Assembly: GCF_011758565.1 (NCBI RefSeq)
Contig: NZ_JAAMOX010000004.1
Coordinates: 43,975-107,974 of the forward strand
Direction: 5' to 3'
From: Lysinibacter cavernae
Lineage (GTDB): Bacteria; Actinomycetota; Actinomycetes; Actinomycetales; Microbacteriaceae
Length of the DNA stretch: 64,000 nt
Shown: piece after piece, positions 48,001 to 55,455 of the stretch
Layout of the letters: every line of letters starts with the position of its first letter
Numbering within the stretch: the first letter of the stretch is position 1
Made by a program: the position numbers and the translations under genes
The notes under the pieces: model-generated
What the model saw: the letters and a program-made list of their open reading frames with translations, nothing else
What the model was told of the DNA's origin: nothing
Databases searched by the model: none

Positions 48001-48962
48001 TAGGGGGTAAAGAACGAAATCTTGAAAGCAACTAGTGCGCGGATATCGGTGGGTGTGCCGAGGTTGGTAATTGGATTCAGAAAGTTGGTCGTTGCGCCAG
48101 TAGCGGTCACCTGTATTGGTGTTCCCGGGCCACCGTCTTGGGTCGCGGTCACCACTCCGCCTTGGCCGAGCGCAACGGCTGGTGCCATCATCACGGCTCC
48201 TGCAGGCACCTTGACCTTGAACGTGATGACGTTCGCCAACGCTTCAAACCCGTAAAAATTCGGATTGGCTGGGTCAAGTTTTCCGCCAAGATACGCATAC
48301 AGCCCCTCCACGATTCCGGTCTGGCCGCCGTACACCTGATTTGACAGCGTTCCTTGACGCAGAACGGTCAGGGCCGTCTTTGGGGTAGCCGAAACGGTCA
48401 CTGCGGGGCCAGATACGGTGAGGCCATCAACCGCCGCCGTTGGTGCCACTTGAGCGGCATTCGCGATCGAGCCGACCCTGGCAGAAACGGCAAACATCGA
48501 TACGCCGGGGCTGTCGACCGTTCGGTTACAGGTTAGCACCGCCCCGTTTGCTGACACAGACCCAGCCCCTTGGCCTGTACAAACCGTGCCGGCAGCAGAT
48601 GCGGCTGTCCACTGCATCCCAAGAGGAAGCGTCAAAACATAGCGAGAGGTGCCAGCTTCAATATTAACGGTGCTGAGTTCCCATGTCACCGTATCCTGAG
48701 CTCGAACGATCCCGTTGTTCAGGCCAGTGTCGAAGCCGTCCCCAGCGGTCGCATCGAATGGGGCTGAACCATCGGAAAGCAGGTTCCATGAGACTCCCGA
48801 TACGGGCGCCGCGTGAGCAGGTTCCGCTGCCGCGGTTGTTCCGAACGCAAGCATACCGATAATCGTCATGGCAAGAGCCTGCGCAGCCCGCCCAAATGTG
48901 GTTGCCCCAACCTCATCGGGTAAGGACGGGACGGATTTCGCCCGCTGTCGTATCGTTCTCAT
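42084..48962 (-). CDS. Giant Ig-repeat cell-wall surface protein
   Basis: About 2292 residues, exported and wall-anchored. The signal peptide (MRTIRQRAK ... AMTIIGMLAFGTTAAA, cut near AHA-AP) is preceded by GAAAGG, so I start at 48962 instead of 49055. The first ~950 residues are adhesin-like beta domains; an SdrD-B-type domain follows (IHGNVYRDLDFSGTVTDAD), then two VCBS/cadherin-like domains, then ten to eleven tandem domains of 83-90 residues (about 42515-45140), each built on TGxSATIGxG ... PxxGTVTV ... GxYxFxVxYTDNLGQ ... ATYTVTVQAxP. The C-terminus has LAATG (from residue 2251), a membrane helix and RRH...VRRQ, a class E-type sortase signal. Likely a stalk displaying the N-terminal part. 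The ligand is unknown. Confidence 0.88.
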   Translation of the reverse strand: MRTIRQRAKSVPSLPDEVGATTFGRAAQALAMTIIGMLAFGTTAAAEPAHAAPVSGVSWNLLSDGSAPFDATAGDGFDTGLNNGIVRAQDTVTWELSTVNIEAGTSRYVLTLPLGMQWTAASAAGTVCTGQGAGSVSANGAVLTCNRTVDSPGVSMFAVSARVGSIANAAQVAPTAAVDGLTVSGPAVTVSATPKTALTVLRQGTLSNQVYGGQTGIVEGLYAYLGGKLDPANPNFYGFEALANVITFKVKVPAGAVMMAPAVALGQGGVVTATQDGGPGTPIQVTATGATTNFLNPITNLGTPTDIRALVAFKISFFTPYEGYFERGVTVNRQAQVVDFDPLSLSHASNFGDGVAPGQEAGKTCAPIESGTNLSCYGYDYVRPSGAVVWATTTATMNGAQTQIMYGDYHGMSYGTEPVLPGQKFSILDGIYNSDGAESPTQNAYGSLTWNSSQIQLAGIPRLKLITNKSGADAFYIPSQVTAAQTVNPSEYTLEYTNFAFANDADRKSRESFVDSAMTWVTDPNLLAGGMASVTSIRVKYLTALPPNATIGLVTPMMRSLSSAGVAAGTRLPWFWQFGSDDRAVVKSTYAGTGNGVGGSGTVQAFDSLIRANFEWLRVEGAPYAAGNAERGDVVNLKVTPVVLGPVGSLDTIARDTKLTVTLPNACVEPVAAALPANVDTFTPGVPGASCSAGTPAKLTFRLGDLAAPGGDAGPAPYEGHATLKEAIQFPVKISMETPLPMIASANLTVESTSDGSVADYSGYAQKTTLALSQDKTFDAPLTISGAATFKSSKSATTVRPGFVGPGESVKYTIAWANASTQRFTDAHFVDLFPFDGDLRGSTGFNGSGTVLKSVISSMDAPGQGNVLIEYSRDDPTEIETALHVSGNEGGTSGIHWEELGDNIPAGVTALRFTPEDGMKPGFAGGATIDLAAPAMAVAGALNNNVSMRLTAESGSDIFSSAGASRPLQSSAALIHGNVYRDLDFSGTVTDADADWPAKTASIELRSGSTVVKTSDVAADGSYAFPLVPAGEYEVALKSSANEGWEQVLPGVLEIEPSSTNEVEVLYQEPVAAPILVDDYAKVSFGETVDADVTHNDTIAFPQFENSVFAEDGVAIASTPSNGGSVVLKQVAGSQSMLTYTPSATWPASAAGETSYTDSVGYSWTNAQGEAETATLNVLVIAQPVAEADTATIHDGSASIDVLANDVGDELELGSPPTVPAGTDASVTYEGGKLMVTPTHMWGATETSLDVPVTYSVVDSQGKTSSAVATVTIQRAPVATATTDRGTIGLSGSVSVNPAVLNQSALAATDAVTVQTPPAKGILTVAADGTATYTADAEASGAYSFTLLIRDTLGQRTTATYTVNVQARPVATGASATIGMGESYDFAASVISTGTLAALSIQTAPAQGLVEVAGQTIRFSAGEAEPGSYAFVVLVADNLGQTTTATYTVTVQAAPVVTGIKSATIAQGTSTTFNPAVVTTGGLDRVVLSTAPTGGTVTVNQATGAVTFNSGSAAAGDYPFTVTYTDNVGQSVQRGFTVTVQSALTATGGSATIGEGQTFTFPDSVSTSGTVASQTLTTLPSLGTAVLVPGGVRYTADSTPGVYGFVVEYADNLGQTATATYSVIVQAKPTITGASAHIGLGAVKRFTPIVATTGTITDAFVSANPANGTATIDNGEVVFDSVDAVAGTYSFEVTFTDNVGQLATATYLVTIHNPLFVTGEFSATIAQGASVSFAPEFADVSAYSGATVSILPESGTASVSDLTRLVTFSAAGIQAGIYPFTISYTDSYGQITPVEFTVTVLAQPTATDQEATIGLSGEIVFTERVSPAGNIVMVEPRSPIENSGFALESGTVVFTTNGADFAVGTRSLVVRYTDAAGQFVDATYTVHLQGKPIATGASATIGVGASHTFPKNVISASHDLRIEIVQPDEGTVTVASDGAMTYAAGAASAGVHSFSVTYTDEFDQSVTVEYTITVQSGPVINLLTSQTVAERGTAEFIPVIDTAGSLAHVTVESQPSQGELIVDQASGKVVFEAKDAAPGVYSFEVTFTDDLGQGTSVTLTVTVQAKPTVNGDQQKVAEGGSVSFVEQVETSGTIVQREIIQKPADGEAVLGSVIYRAGHAQPGRYEFVVRYTDDLGQTADATYAATVQAAPIAKGRIELTVPFGTERVTIDVVGAVESEYLLPLTASDFSQPSSGAVSLNGEGLPEYTTVAGFVGTASFNTTVVDDLGQSAVVTSTITVEPAVAVTTNHGLAATGFGSDVTVWMLLALLVLIGSGCLLLVIRRHTTTSVRRQ

Positions 48963-49429
48963 TCGGTAAAGCCTTTCAATCGTCGTGTCACACGCTGCCG
49001 CCACGGCGCACAGAGTTGTCCCCAAAACACTTGCCCCACTGTTGTAGTGCCTCATAGATTAAAGAAATGCCAGACCGAATCCTTACGCGCAGAACGAGAA
49101 ACTTTCTGATGATTCGTCACCGGCCTACACGTGCCATCACAGATGTCGTCTTGCCGCCAAGCGCATGCGTCAACGCAACGTTCACGGAGGCGTTGAGCGG
49201 CATCCGGTCCCGAAGCGCCCAGAATGATGCATGGCAGCGCGACTCCCGTTGAGTTCCCCAACCCAACGGACGGCTAAGAATCGTCCCTAATCTCCGTTAA
49301 TAATACCGCATCATTTATTCATGATTCGAGAAATCCGCAGCTCAAGGTCTCTTTTCAGATTGAGACATGGCCGGCGCGTTTGCCATCAATCCGGAGGCAT
49401 ATGAGTAGCGGATCTCACTCGCGTCCGAG
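48963..49429. other. Upstream region of the giant surface protein
   Basis: 467 bases between two minus-strand genes. Short open frames here lack ribosome sites and recognisable sequence. An AT-rich island (49296-49325) holds a minus-strand -10-like TATTAT (49300-49305), which could serve the adhesin with a leader of over 300 bases; no matching -35 is clear. Nothing else supported. Confidence 0.4.
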
Positions 49430-50341
49430 CTAGAAGACCCAGCCCTGCTTCACGTACCAGGCTCCGCAGTAATCCTTATCCGTCGGATTGAGCTCATCCT
49501 TGATTTCAAACTTTGGTGCGCAGATAAGCGAGTCGGTGTCGATGCGTTCAAGGATGCCCTGGAACGACGTAATCCCCCACCGGCACAGCGCCTTATCGTG
49601 CGAGGCGCAATCCATCTTGGAGGCTCCAGGGGTTGGGAGTTCGGCCTCGTCAAGGTCGTTATCAAACGGTTGGGTAAACGTCTCCTTGTGCTTCCCAAGC
49701 GTTGACACCTGGATCTCGCGAACATCGGTTCCGACGGTGTCAGACTCGGCGATGGGCACAACCAGCAAGACCACCTCGCCCGCGTCAATACGAAATAGCG
49801 GGTCGTTTGGCAGGTCAAACATCTGCTCGTCACGTTCGGCCGACGAACTGAATGGGTTCTCAACTCCGTTACGCAGCACAAAGTTGCCGGTCGTCACGAC
49901 GGTGCGGTCGGCGCCGTTGTTGCCAGCATCCACCTGGCGAATCTCACCTATTGTGAGGGGAAAACGCCCCGTGTTCACTGCTGACAGGAGCGCAACAGGC
50001 GTGCCGCCTGGCTGCACGTCTGAATCGAGCGTGGTCTCGTCGGGTTGCCATGTGAGCTGATACCACGCAACCATTTCGAGCTCGAGGGTTGGCCTGGTGT
50101 TTGACTCAATTTCACGGGTCAGCGCACCGGATGCGTCGGCAAGCGCATTCGCTTGCCAGACGGTGACGAGTCCAAGCAGAATCGTGGCCGTTGCGATGGC
50201 AACGTTAAAGAGGAGCTGACTTCGGGATGACTTCTTCGTCTGCGTGCTCACATGCTCCTTGAGCGACCCGTCAAGTTGGTCAAGTTTGCGGTCGACGGAA
50301 CTCAGGCGGCGTCCAACGGAGTCGTTCTTCTGTGAGCGCAT
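49430..50341 (-). CDS. Membrane-anchored exported protein, hypothetical
   Basis: A protein of about 303 residues. A short charged, coiled-coil-like N-terminus (VGRRLSSVDRKLDQLDGSLKEH in part) precedes one membrane helix (LLFNVAIATATILLGLVTVW, about 43-62). The remaining 240 residues are outside: a beta-rich region (LELEMVAWYQLTWQPDE, VALLSAVNTGRFPLTIGEIRQV in part) and a C-terminal part with four cysteines (CASHDKALCRWG, LICAPKF, DYCGAWYV). No family recognised. ATG 50341 is preferred over a GTG at 50383, though neither has a strong ribosome site. It follows a small membrane protein gene after a strong hairpin. Confidence 0.65.
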   Translation of the reverse strand: MRSQKNDSVGRRLSSVDRKLDQLDGSLKEHVSTQTKKSSRSQLLFNVAIATATILLGLVTVWQANALADASGALTREIESNTRPTLELEMVAWYQLTWQPDETTLDSDVQPGGTPVALLSAVNTGRFPLTIGEIRQVDAGNNGADRTVVTTGNFVLRNGVENPFSSSAERDEQMFDLPNDPLFRIDAGEVVLLVVPIAESDTVGTDVREIQVSTLGKHKETFTQPFDNDLDEAELPTPGASKMDCASHDKALCRWGITSFQGILERIDTDSLICAPKFEIKDELNPTDKDYCGAWYVKQGWVF

Positions 50342-50388
50342 GGGTTCAACAGTAGCGATAAGCGTGCGGAAGACTCCAGACACACAAC

Positions 50389-50451
50389 CGCGGCCACTCC
50401 ATTGTCCTCCTGCGATCTACGCCGCCAAAGGACAACCGCGGAGTGGCCGCG
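50389..50451 (-). terminator. Large hairpin terminator
   Basis: Perfect 12-bp arms (50389-50400 and 50440-50451) extended inward by a 7-bp stem (50402-50408 with 50429-50435). It lies 10 bases beyond the small gene at 50462-50656 and is followed on the minus strand by T-rich TTGTGTGTC. Confidence 0.7.
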
Positions 50452-50461
50452 CTCGTTTGTA

Positions 50462-50656
50462 CTATTTTGAGGCGACCGCGCGAGCCTCGCGACGGCGACC
50501 CATCGCCGGGATGAACACGGCAAACATGGTGAGGGCAAGAATGAAGACAACAACGCCAACGGCCATGACCGTTGAGAAGCCAACGTCGAAGGGATCGGCA
50601 AGAGCGGGCTGAACTTCACTCGCACGTTGACCAATTTGACTCAGCAGGTTACCCAA
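50462..50656 (-). CDS. Small single-helix membrane protein
   Basis: A 64-residue protein with a TTG start chosen because AAGGAG lies 6-7 bases upstream. The first 25 residues are polar (LLSQIGQRASEVQPALADPFD), then one strongly hydrophobic helix (VMAVGVVVFILALTMFAVFIP, about 29-49) and a basic end (MGRRREARAVASK). No family recognised; possibly an outside-in small membrane protein. A strong terminator follows immediately, which supports it as a real, separately transcribed gene. Confidence 0.6.
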   Translation of the reverse strand: MGNLLSQIGQRASEVQPALADPFDVGFSTVMAVGVVVFILALTMFAVFIPAMGRRREARAVASK

Positions 50657-50753
50657 AACTTCTCCTTGTATTTAGCCGGCCGAGTGGCCGACTTCCCAGT
50701 CAATCACAGTATTTTTTTACCCGCAGGTCGCACCGTACACAAAGCATTCGGGC

Positions 50754-50969
50754 TTGCCGAGATTTGAGTCTTGGACCGTTCACAGGGCATACGATTTGGG
50801 CGCCTCAGCGTGTCGTTTGAGCGGTGTTGATCTGCCAATCTTTTCCGAGCTCAAATTGCTGGTATTGCCTCGCGTCGAATTTACGGAGGCCAACATCCTG
50901 GCGCTACCGCAGTGGGTGTTCCTGCCAAAGATCACCTGGGTAATCACCCGCCTCTCACGGGATCGATGA
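50754..50969 (+). CDS. Doubtful short ORF in a spacer
   Basis: A 71-residue open frame in the 380-base gap 50657-51037. The second half (ELKLLVLPRVEFTEANILAL and ITWVITRLSRDR) reads like real protein with regular amphipathic spacing, but no ribosome site precedes its ATG and I cannot place it in a family. It could be the end of a decayed gene. The rest of the gap holds an A/T-rich TATTTTTTT and a small GCGGA/TCCGC stem near 50996-51006. Confidence 0.2.
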   Translation: MPRFESWTVHRAYDLGASACRLSGVDLPIFSELKLLVLPRVEFTEANILALPQWVFLPKITWVITRLSRDR

Positions 50970-51037
50970 CTTCTTCTCAGTTACGCTATTTGGGCGGAAT
51001 GTCCGCATATTCCTGACGTTTTAGGAGCATAAACATC

Positions 51038-51715
51038 ATGACGACCCAACGACTCCGCGGCTTCGCCGCACTGACCATCGCAGGGATGATGGCGCTCTCA
51101 CTCGCAGGTTGTGCAGACATCAAGCCGGTTGAAAATGAGAAATCATCCTCCTCGGAGAAGAAGACAGAGAAGCCAACCGAGCCAGCAACCGAGACCCCTT
51201 CTTCCACTCCAAAGGCAAGCGGCGACGGATCAGTATTGGCCCCTGGCGATGAGGTCACCGGTCTCGGTACCCAAGGCAGCTACGAATGGTTCAACTACGA
51301 CGAGAAGAAAGCCATCCTCACAAGCTCGCTTGACTCAGTCGAACAGGCTCCTCAGGCCGCGTTTGACGAGATCGCAGAAAAGGCACCCGAGCTCAAAAAC
51401 GGATACGCGCTCTACTTCCTCACCTTCAGCACGACGTTTGTGTCCGGCGATGACATCGACTTCAGCGCGAACTACACCGATTTCAAACCGATCGATGCAG
51501 AGGGCAACTCGACGCAGACCATCAGCCTCATCGGATACGACTCCTGCAAGTCGGAGTCGTTCCCCAAGGGATTCAGCCAGGGCGGCGTGAGCATCAATAA
51601 CTGCATCGCGGCCGTTGTGCCGGCAGGCGGAGAAGCTCCCGCCGGCATGCAGTTCGCTCAGTACGACCAGGCAACATCCGACTACGACGGCAAGCCCATC
51701 CGCTTCTTCAAGTAG
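51038..51715 (+). CDS. Lipoprotein, hypothetical
   Basis: A 225-residue lipoprotein. Lipobox LSLAGC with C25 follows an N-terminal MTTQRLRGFAALTIAGMMAL-type signal; TTTTAGGAGC precedes the ATG. After the lipid cysteine comes a Ser/Thr/Pro/Lys/Glu-rich linker (about 30-70), then a compact beta domain (about 70-225) with two cysteines (SCKSES, INNCIAAVVP). The linker suits crossing the cell wall. I see no recognised domain. Monocistronic by the look of flanking spacers. Confidence 0.75.
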   Translation: MTTQRLRGFAALTIAGMMALSLAGCADIKPVENEKSSSSEKKTEKPTEPATETPSSTPKASGDGSVLAPGDEVTGLGTQGSYEWFNYDEKKAILTSSLDSVEQAPQAAFDEIAEKAPELKNGYALYFLTFSTTFVSGDDIDFSANYTDFKPIDAEGNSTQTISLIGYDSCKSESFPKGFSQGGVSINNCIAAVVPAGGEAPAGMQFAQYDQATSDYDGKPIRFFK

Positions 51716-51832
51716 CGCTCACGCAGGGGTTCTTGGCGCCATCCAGAGGTCACACATACGGCTGAGTAGACTAGACGCATCGCATATCTATGCGGCGAGT
51801 TGCATACTCGACACCAGTCAGGGAGTATCACC

Positions 51833-52021
51833 ATGAGTTCCGAACAAGACGCAAAGAACGCTGCGTCAGAAGAGAGCAAGCGGAAGTTCCGCGAGGCCCT
51901 CGATCGCAAGAAACAGCAGTCGACAGGAAAAGGCGAAGACCACAGGGACGGCACCAGCCGAGTAAACCAGGTCCAAGGCCCTGCCGGCCACCAACGCGAG
52001 TTCCGCCGCAAGAGCGGATAG
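51833..52021 (+). CDS. DUF5302 small protein
   Basis: A 62-residue, highly charged protein: MSSEQDAKNAASEESKRKFREALDRKK, GEDHRDGTSRVNQVQGPAGHQREFRRKSG (first and last blocks of the family). The pattern 'KRKFREAL-x-RK ... DG-x-S-x-x-x-x-x-x-GPA-x-x-REFRRKSG' is DUF5302, widespread in actinobacteria, function unknown; it looks like an RNA-binding or ribosome-associated basic peptide but that is a guess. Start at 51833 follows GGGAG. A strong terminator follows 14 bases on. Confidence 0.85.
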   Translation: MSSEQDAKNAASEESKRKFREALDRKKQQSTGKGEDHRDGTSRVNQVQGPAGHQREFRRKSG

Positions 52022-52034
52022 CACCCAACACAAG

Positions 52035-52080
52035 TGAACGGGCCCCGAGAAACGCATTCGCATTTCTCGGGGCCCGTTCA
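52035..52080 (+). terminator. Strong hairpin terminator
   Basis: Perfect 18-bp arms (52035-52052 and 52063-52080) around a 10-nt loop, 14 bases beyond the DUF5302 stop. A short T-run-like TTGTC follows. Insulates DUF5302 from the SNF2 gene. Confidence 0.85.
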
Positions 52081-52109
52081 TTGTCAGCCCTCTATGGGAT
52101 CATTGCTCA

Positions 52110-55100
52110 ATGCCCAGTACGCCAGATCCAGCATCCTCAACTCCGAACGGTGCCTGGCGCGACTCACTCGACCGATACCTCGTGTCGCACGGGATAGATG
52201 CTGGTTCGGCACACGTCGAGGGCAACTCAGCGACTCCGACAATCCGCACCACAGATTTGGCGTTGCAGTTTGAGCTTCGCGAGCTCATCCCCCGCACCTC
52301 GTTCAGTTGGAACGGCCCAACTTCCCGCACCGCTGGTGCCACAAAACGCCCGTCATCGGCCCCCGGCAGTGGCGAATTCCGGCTCGCGGTCCGCCCAACG
52401 GCGCGCACAGCAAAAGGATGGGCTCGAGGCTCACTCACCTGGAGTAATCTTCCGTTCCTCCTTAACCGCAAGAATTTTGACGAGCAGCAACACCGGTGGT
52501 TCTGCCAGTTTGTTGCCCTTCACCGCGCGGCGGGGCCAACCTTGCCAGGTGGGGACCTCGATTGGGTGTACCTCGACGACTTCGTCAACCCTGTGCTCTG
52601 GCACCTGCTGCGGCAGGCCGCTGACCTTGGCATCCAGTTTGTGGGGCCGACTGCTGCCGCTGAGGTGATCCACGCCGATTCCGCAAAGCTGGTGCTCGAC
52701 GCGGCACTCGACGAGCACCATGTGCGGCTTCGCCCTGATCTTGTCATTGATGGCGTTTCAGCGGATATTCAACAGGCCCGCGCCATCAGCACGCACGGCG
52801 TGTACAGCTACACGCTTGGCAAGCCACAGCGTTACACGCTGGCACCGTTCGAGCATGAACTCACCTCCGAACACCTCGCCATACTCAGCGGGACGAGCAG
52901 CATCCCCGCACAGCTCGACGTACCAGAGGCAGAGGCAAGCACCTTCTTTGGCAGCTATCTTCCCGCGCTCCGCGAGCGCATTGCGGTCGAAAGCCGCAAT
53001 CACTCGGTGACGCTTCCTCCGCCCGCTCCGCAGGTACTCGTCCTCACCGCAACGCATACGCCTCGTCAGTCCGTTACGGTCAGTTGGCGATGGCTGAGGC
53101 AAGGTTCCGCAGAGAAGATCGCACCACAATCGCTCGTCCCCGACGCCCTTCTTCCCACGGGCGTCACCCTCAACGACGACTTGCGACCAAGCAAGCTCAC
53201 CGGCATTGAGGCCGCAGAGTTCATGGCGCGGATCCTGCCAGAGATCAAACGCTTACCCGGCGTCAGGGTTGAGGTGGTTGGCAAAGCGCCCAACTATCGA
53301 GAGCTCACCGGCACCCCAAAACTCACCGTCACAACGGTGCCAACCGAACGCCACGACTGGTTTGATCTTGGTGTGATCGTGACCGTCGACGGCAAAGACA
53401 TCCCGTTTGTTCCCCTGTTTAGGGCGCTCGCCTCCGGTCGACGAAAGCTGCTCCTCGTTGATGGCAGTTATCTTTCGCTCACCCATCCCGCATTTGGTCC
53501 GCTCACCGAGCTCATCAACGAGGCAAAAGACCTCGCCGAGTGGGAGGCCAATCCAGTGATCAGCAAGCACCAGACAAGTCTCTGGGCCGATTTTGAAGAT
53601 TTAGCCGACGAATCCATCCCCGCCATCGAGTGGAAGCGCCTCGTCGATTCGGTGAACGGCGATAGTCCGAAGCCAGTCGAGGCTCCCGCCGGGCTAACCG
53701 CCGAGCTGCGCCCGTATCAGGCCGACGGCTTCTCGTGGCTCGCTTTTCTCTGGCGCAATCGGCTCGGGGCGATCCTTGCCGACGATATGGGCCTCGGAAA
53801 AACCGTGCAGTGCCTGGCGCTCATTCAGCACGCGGCCAACGAGGCCGCTTCAGACGGCCCACAACGCCCTCGGCCGTTCCTCGTTGTTGCGCCAACGTCC
53901 GTCGTTGGCAATTGGGTGGCAGAGGCCAAAAGGTTCACCAAAGGACTGGTCGTTCATGAGGTGACGGCGACCGAGGCCAAAAGCAAAGAGTCTATTGCCG
54001 ATGCCGCTGCCGGCGCCCACATCGTCGTTACCAGCTACGCCCTGCTCCGACTCAATTTTGATGCGTACCAGGGCGTTGCCCAAACGATGGGCTGGGCCGG
54101 ACTCATCCTCGATGAGGCACAGTTTGTCAAGAACTCAGCGTCAAAGGTTCATGAGTGCGCCAGGGAACTTGATGTTCCGTTCAAGCTCGCGGTCACAGGG
54201 ACTCCGCTCGAGAACTCGCTTACCGAATTACATGCCCTCTGCGCAATTGTTGCCCCCGGCTTGTTTCCCTCTGCCCGTCGATTTGGCGAAGAGTATGTGC
54301 GCCCTATCGAGCAAACCACCCCTGGTATTTCACAAGGTACAGGCGCTGGCAGTAGCCCTGCGGCCGTCGCCGGGCTGCGCAGCGAACGACTCGCCAGGCT
54401 CCGCAGACGCATCCGTCCCTTCATGCTCCGCAGAACAAAAGACCTTGTTGCTTCTGAGCTTCCGGCAAAGCAGGAGCAAACGATTCAGGTTGAGCTCTCG
54501 CAAGAGCATCGCGCCCTCTACGACCTCTACCTACAACGCGAACGCCAAAAGCTCTTTGGCTTGCTCGAAGACCTCGACCGCAATCGCTTCATCGTGTTCC
54601 GTTCGCTCACGCTCCTTCGGCTCCTTGCGCTCGATGCCTCGCTCCTCGGCGACGAATACTCCGACATACCGTCGAGCAAACTCGACATACTTTGCGAACA
54701 GCTTGAGGATGTCGTTGCGGAGGGTCATCGGGCACTTGTCTTCAGCCAGTTCACCTCATACCTCAAAAAGGCAGCTGATCGCCTCGAAGCGGCGGGCATC
54801 CCATACTCTTACCTCGATGGCAGCACCCTCAAGCGCGGCACCGCGATCGAAGACTTCACAACGGGTGAGGCTACGGTTTTCCTCATCAGCCTCAAGGCGG
54901 GCGGCTTTGGACTCAACCTCACGCGCGCCGATTATGTGTTTTTACTCGACCCATGGTGGAACCCAGCCACAGAGTCTCAGGCCGTAGATCGGGCCCATCG
55001 CATCGGCCAAACCAAAAACGTCATGGTGTACCGGTTGATTGCGACCGACACCATCGAAGAAAAAGTGATGAAGCTCAAGGAGCGCAAAGCCGCACTCTTT

Positions 55101-55175
55101 GATGCCGTTGTTGACGACGGGGCCCTGTTCAGCTCAGCAATGACGGCAGACGATGTGAGGCAACTTCTCGCCTGA
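52110..55175 (+). CDS. SNF2-family DEAD/DEAH-type ATPase
   Basis: A 1021-residue Snf2/Rad54 superfamily ATPase translocating on duplex DNA. The N-terminal half (1-530) includes the bacterial SNF2-associated region (LPGVRVEVVGKAP, WFDLGVIVTVDGKDIPFVPL, LRPYQADGFSWLAFLWRN start of helicase). Helicase motifs: I DDMGLGKTVQ (near 560), Ia VVAPTSVVGNW, II LDEAQFVKN (near 668), III TGTPLENSL, V LISLKAGGFGLNLTRADYVF in part, VI QAVDRAHRIGQTK. No nuclease or SWIM domain is attached. Likely a genome-maintenance or nucleoid remodelling enzyme; no partner nuclease or methylase is beside it, which argues against a defence island. Followed after 53 bases by a small HhH protein. Confidence 0.92.
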   Translation: MPSTPDPASSTPNGAWRDSLDRYLVSHGIDAGSAHVEGNSATPTIRTTDLALQFELRELIPRTSFSWNGPTSRTAGATKRPSSAPGSGEFRLAVRPTARTAKGWARGSLTWSNLPFLLNRKNFDEQQHRWFCQFVALHRAAGPTLPGGDLDWVYLDDFVNPVLWHLLRQAADLGIQFVGPTAAAEVIHADSAKLVLDAALDEHHVRLRPDLVIDGVSADIQQARAISTHGVYSYTLGKPQRYTLAPFEHELTSEHLAILSGTSSIPAQLDVPEAEASTFFGSYLPALRERIAVESRNHSVTLPPPAPQVLVLTATHTPRQSVTVSWRWLRQGSAEKIAPQSLVPDALLPTGVTLNDDLRPSKLTGIEAAEFMARILPEIKRLPGVRVEVVGKAPNYRELTGTPKLTVTTVPTERHDWFDLGVIVTVDGKDIPFVPLFRALASGRRKLLLVDGSYLSLTHPAFGPLTELINEAKDLAEWEANPVISKHQTSLWADFEDLADESIPAIEWKRLVDSVNGDSPKPVEAPAGLTAELRPYQADGFSWLAFLWRNRLGAILADDMGLGKTVQCLALIQHAANEAASDGPQRPRPFLVVAPTSVVGNWVAEAKRFTKGLVVHEVTATEAKSKESIADAAAGAHIVVTSYALLRLNFDAYQGVAQTMGWAGLILDEAQFVKNSASKVHECARELDVPFKLAVTGTPLENSLTELHALCAIVAPGLFPSARRFGEEYVRPIEQTTPGISQGTGAGSSPAAVAGLRSERLARLRRRIRPFMLRRTKDLVASELPAKQEQTIQVELSQEHRALYDLYLQRERQKLFGLLEDLDRNRFIVFRSLTLLRLLALDASLLGDEYSDIPSSKLDILCEQLEDVVAEGHRALVFSQFTSYLKKAADRLEAAGIPYSYLDGSTLKRGTAIEDFTTGEATVFLISLKAGGFGLNLTRADYVFLLDPWWNPATESQAVDRAHRIGQTKNVMVYRLIATDTIEEKVMKLKERKAALFDAVVDDGALFSSAMTADDVRQLLA

Positions 55176-55228
55176 CTCGCAAAAGACCAGTCACTCACTT
55201 TCACACCGGCTCCGTCTATCCTGAATGA

Positions 55229-55435
55229 ATGACATCGCTACCCAAGATCAGCGCGCCTGCCACTCGCGCGCTCAACGCACGAGGTGTCTTCACGCTTGAG
55301 CAAGCCGAACAACTCTCAGATGCCGAGTTGCTGGCGCTGCACGGTTTTGGTGACAAAGGCCTGCGCATCCTCAAAGCGGCCATTGCTGACCGCAACCAGG
55401 CCAACACCGCCCTGCCAGGGGATGACGGTCAGTAG
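55229..55435 (+). CDS. Small helix-hairpin-helix protein
   Basis: A 68-residue protein with a helix-hairpin-helix (SAPATRALNARGVFTLEQA, then LSDAELLALHGFGDKGLRILKAAI in part). The 'L-x-x-x-G-x-x-T-L-x-Q ... L-L-x-L-x-G-x-G-x-K' layout resembles the C-terminal domain of RNA polymerase alpha and other (HhH)2 DNA-binding modules. It is 53 bases downstream of the SNF2 gene on the same strand and may be its small DNA-binding companion; that is inference from position. Confidence 0.78.
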   Translation: MTSLPKISAPATRALNARGVFTLEQAEQLSDAELLALHGFGDKGLRILKAAIADRNQANTALPGDDGQ

Positions 55436-55455
55436 CGAGCACCAGGTGGAGGCCG

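Noticed and set aside
52110..55175. SNF2 gene as part of a phage-defence island
   Set aside because: No restriction, nuclease, methylase or abortive-infection gene beside it; neighbours are housekeeping-like.
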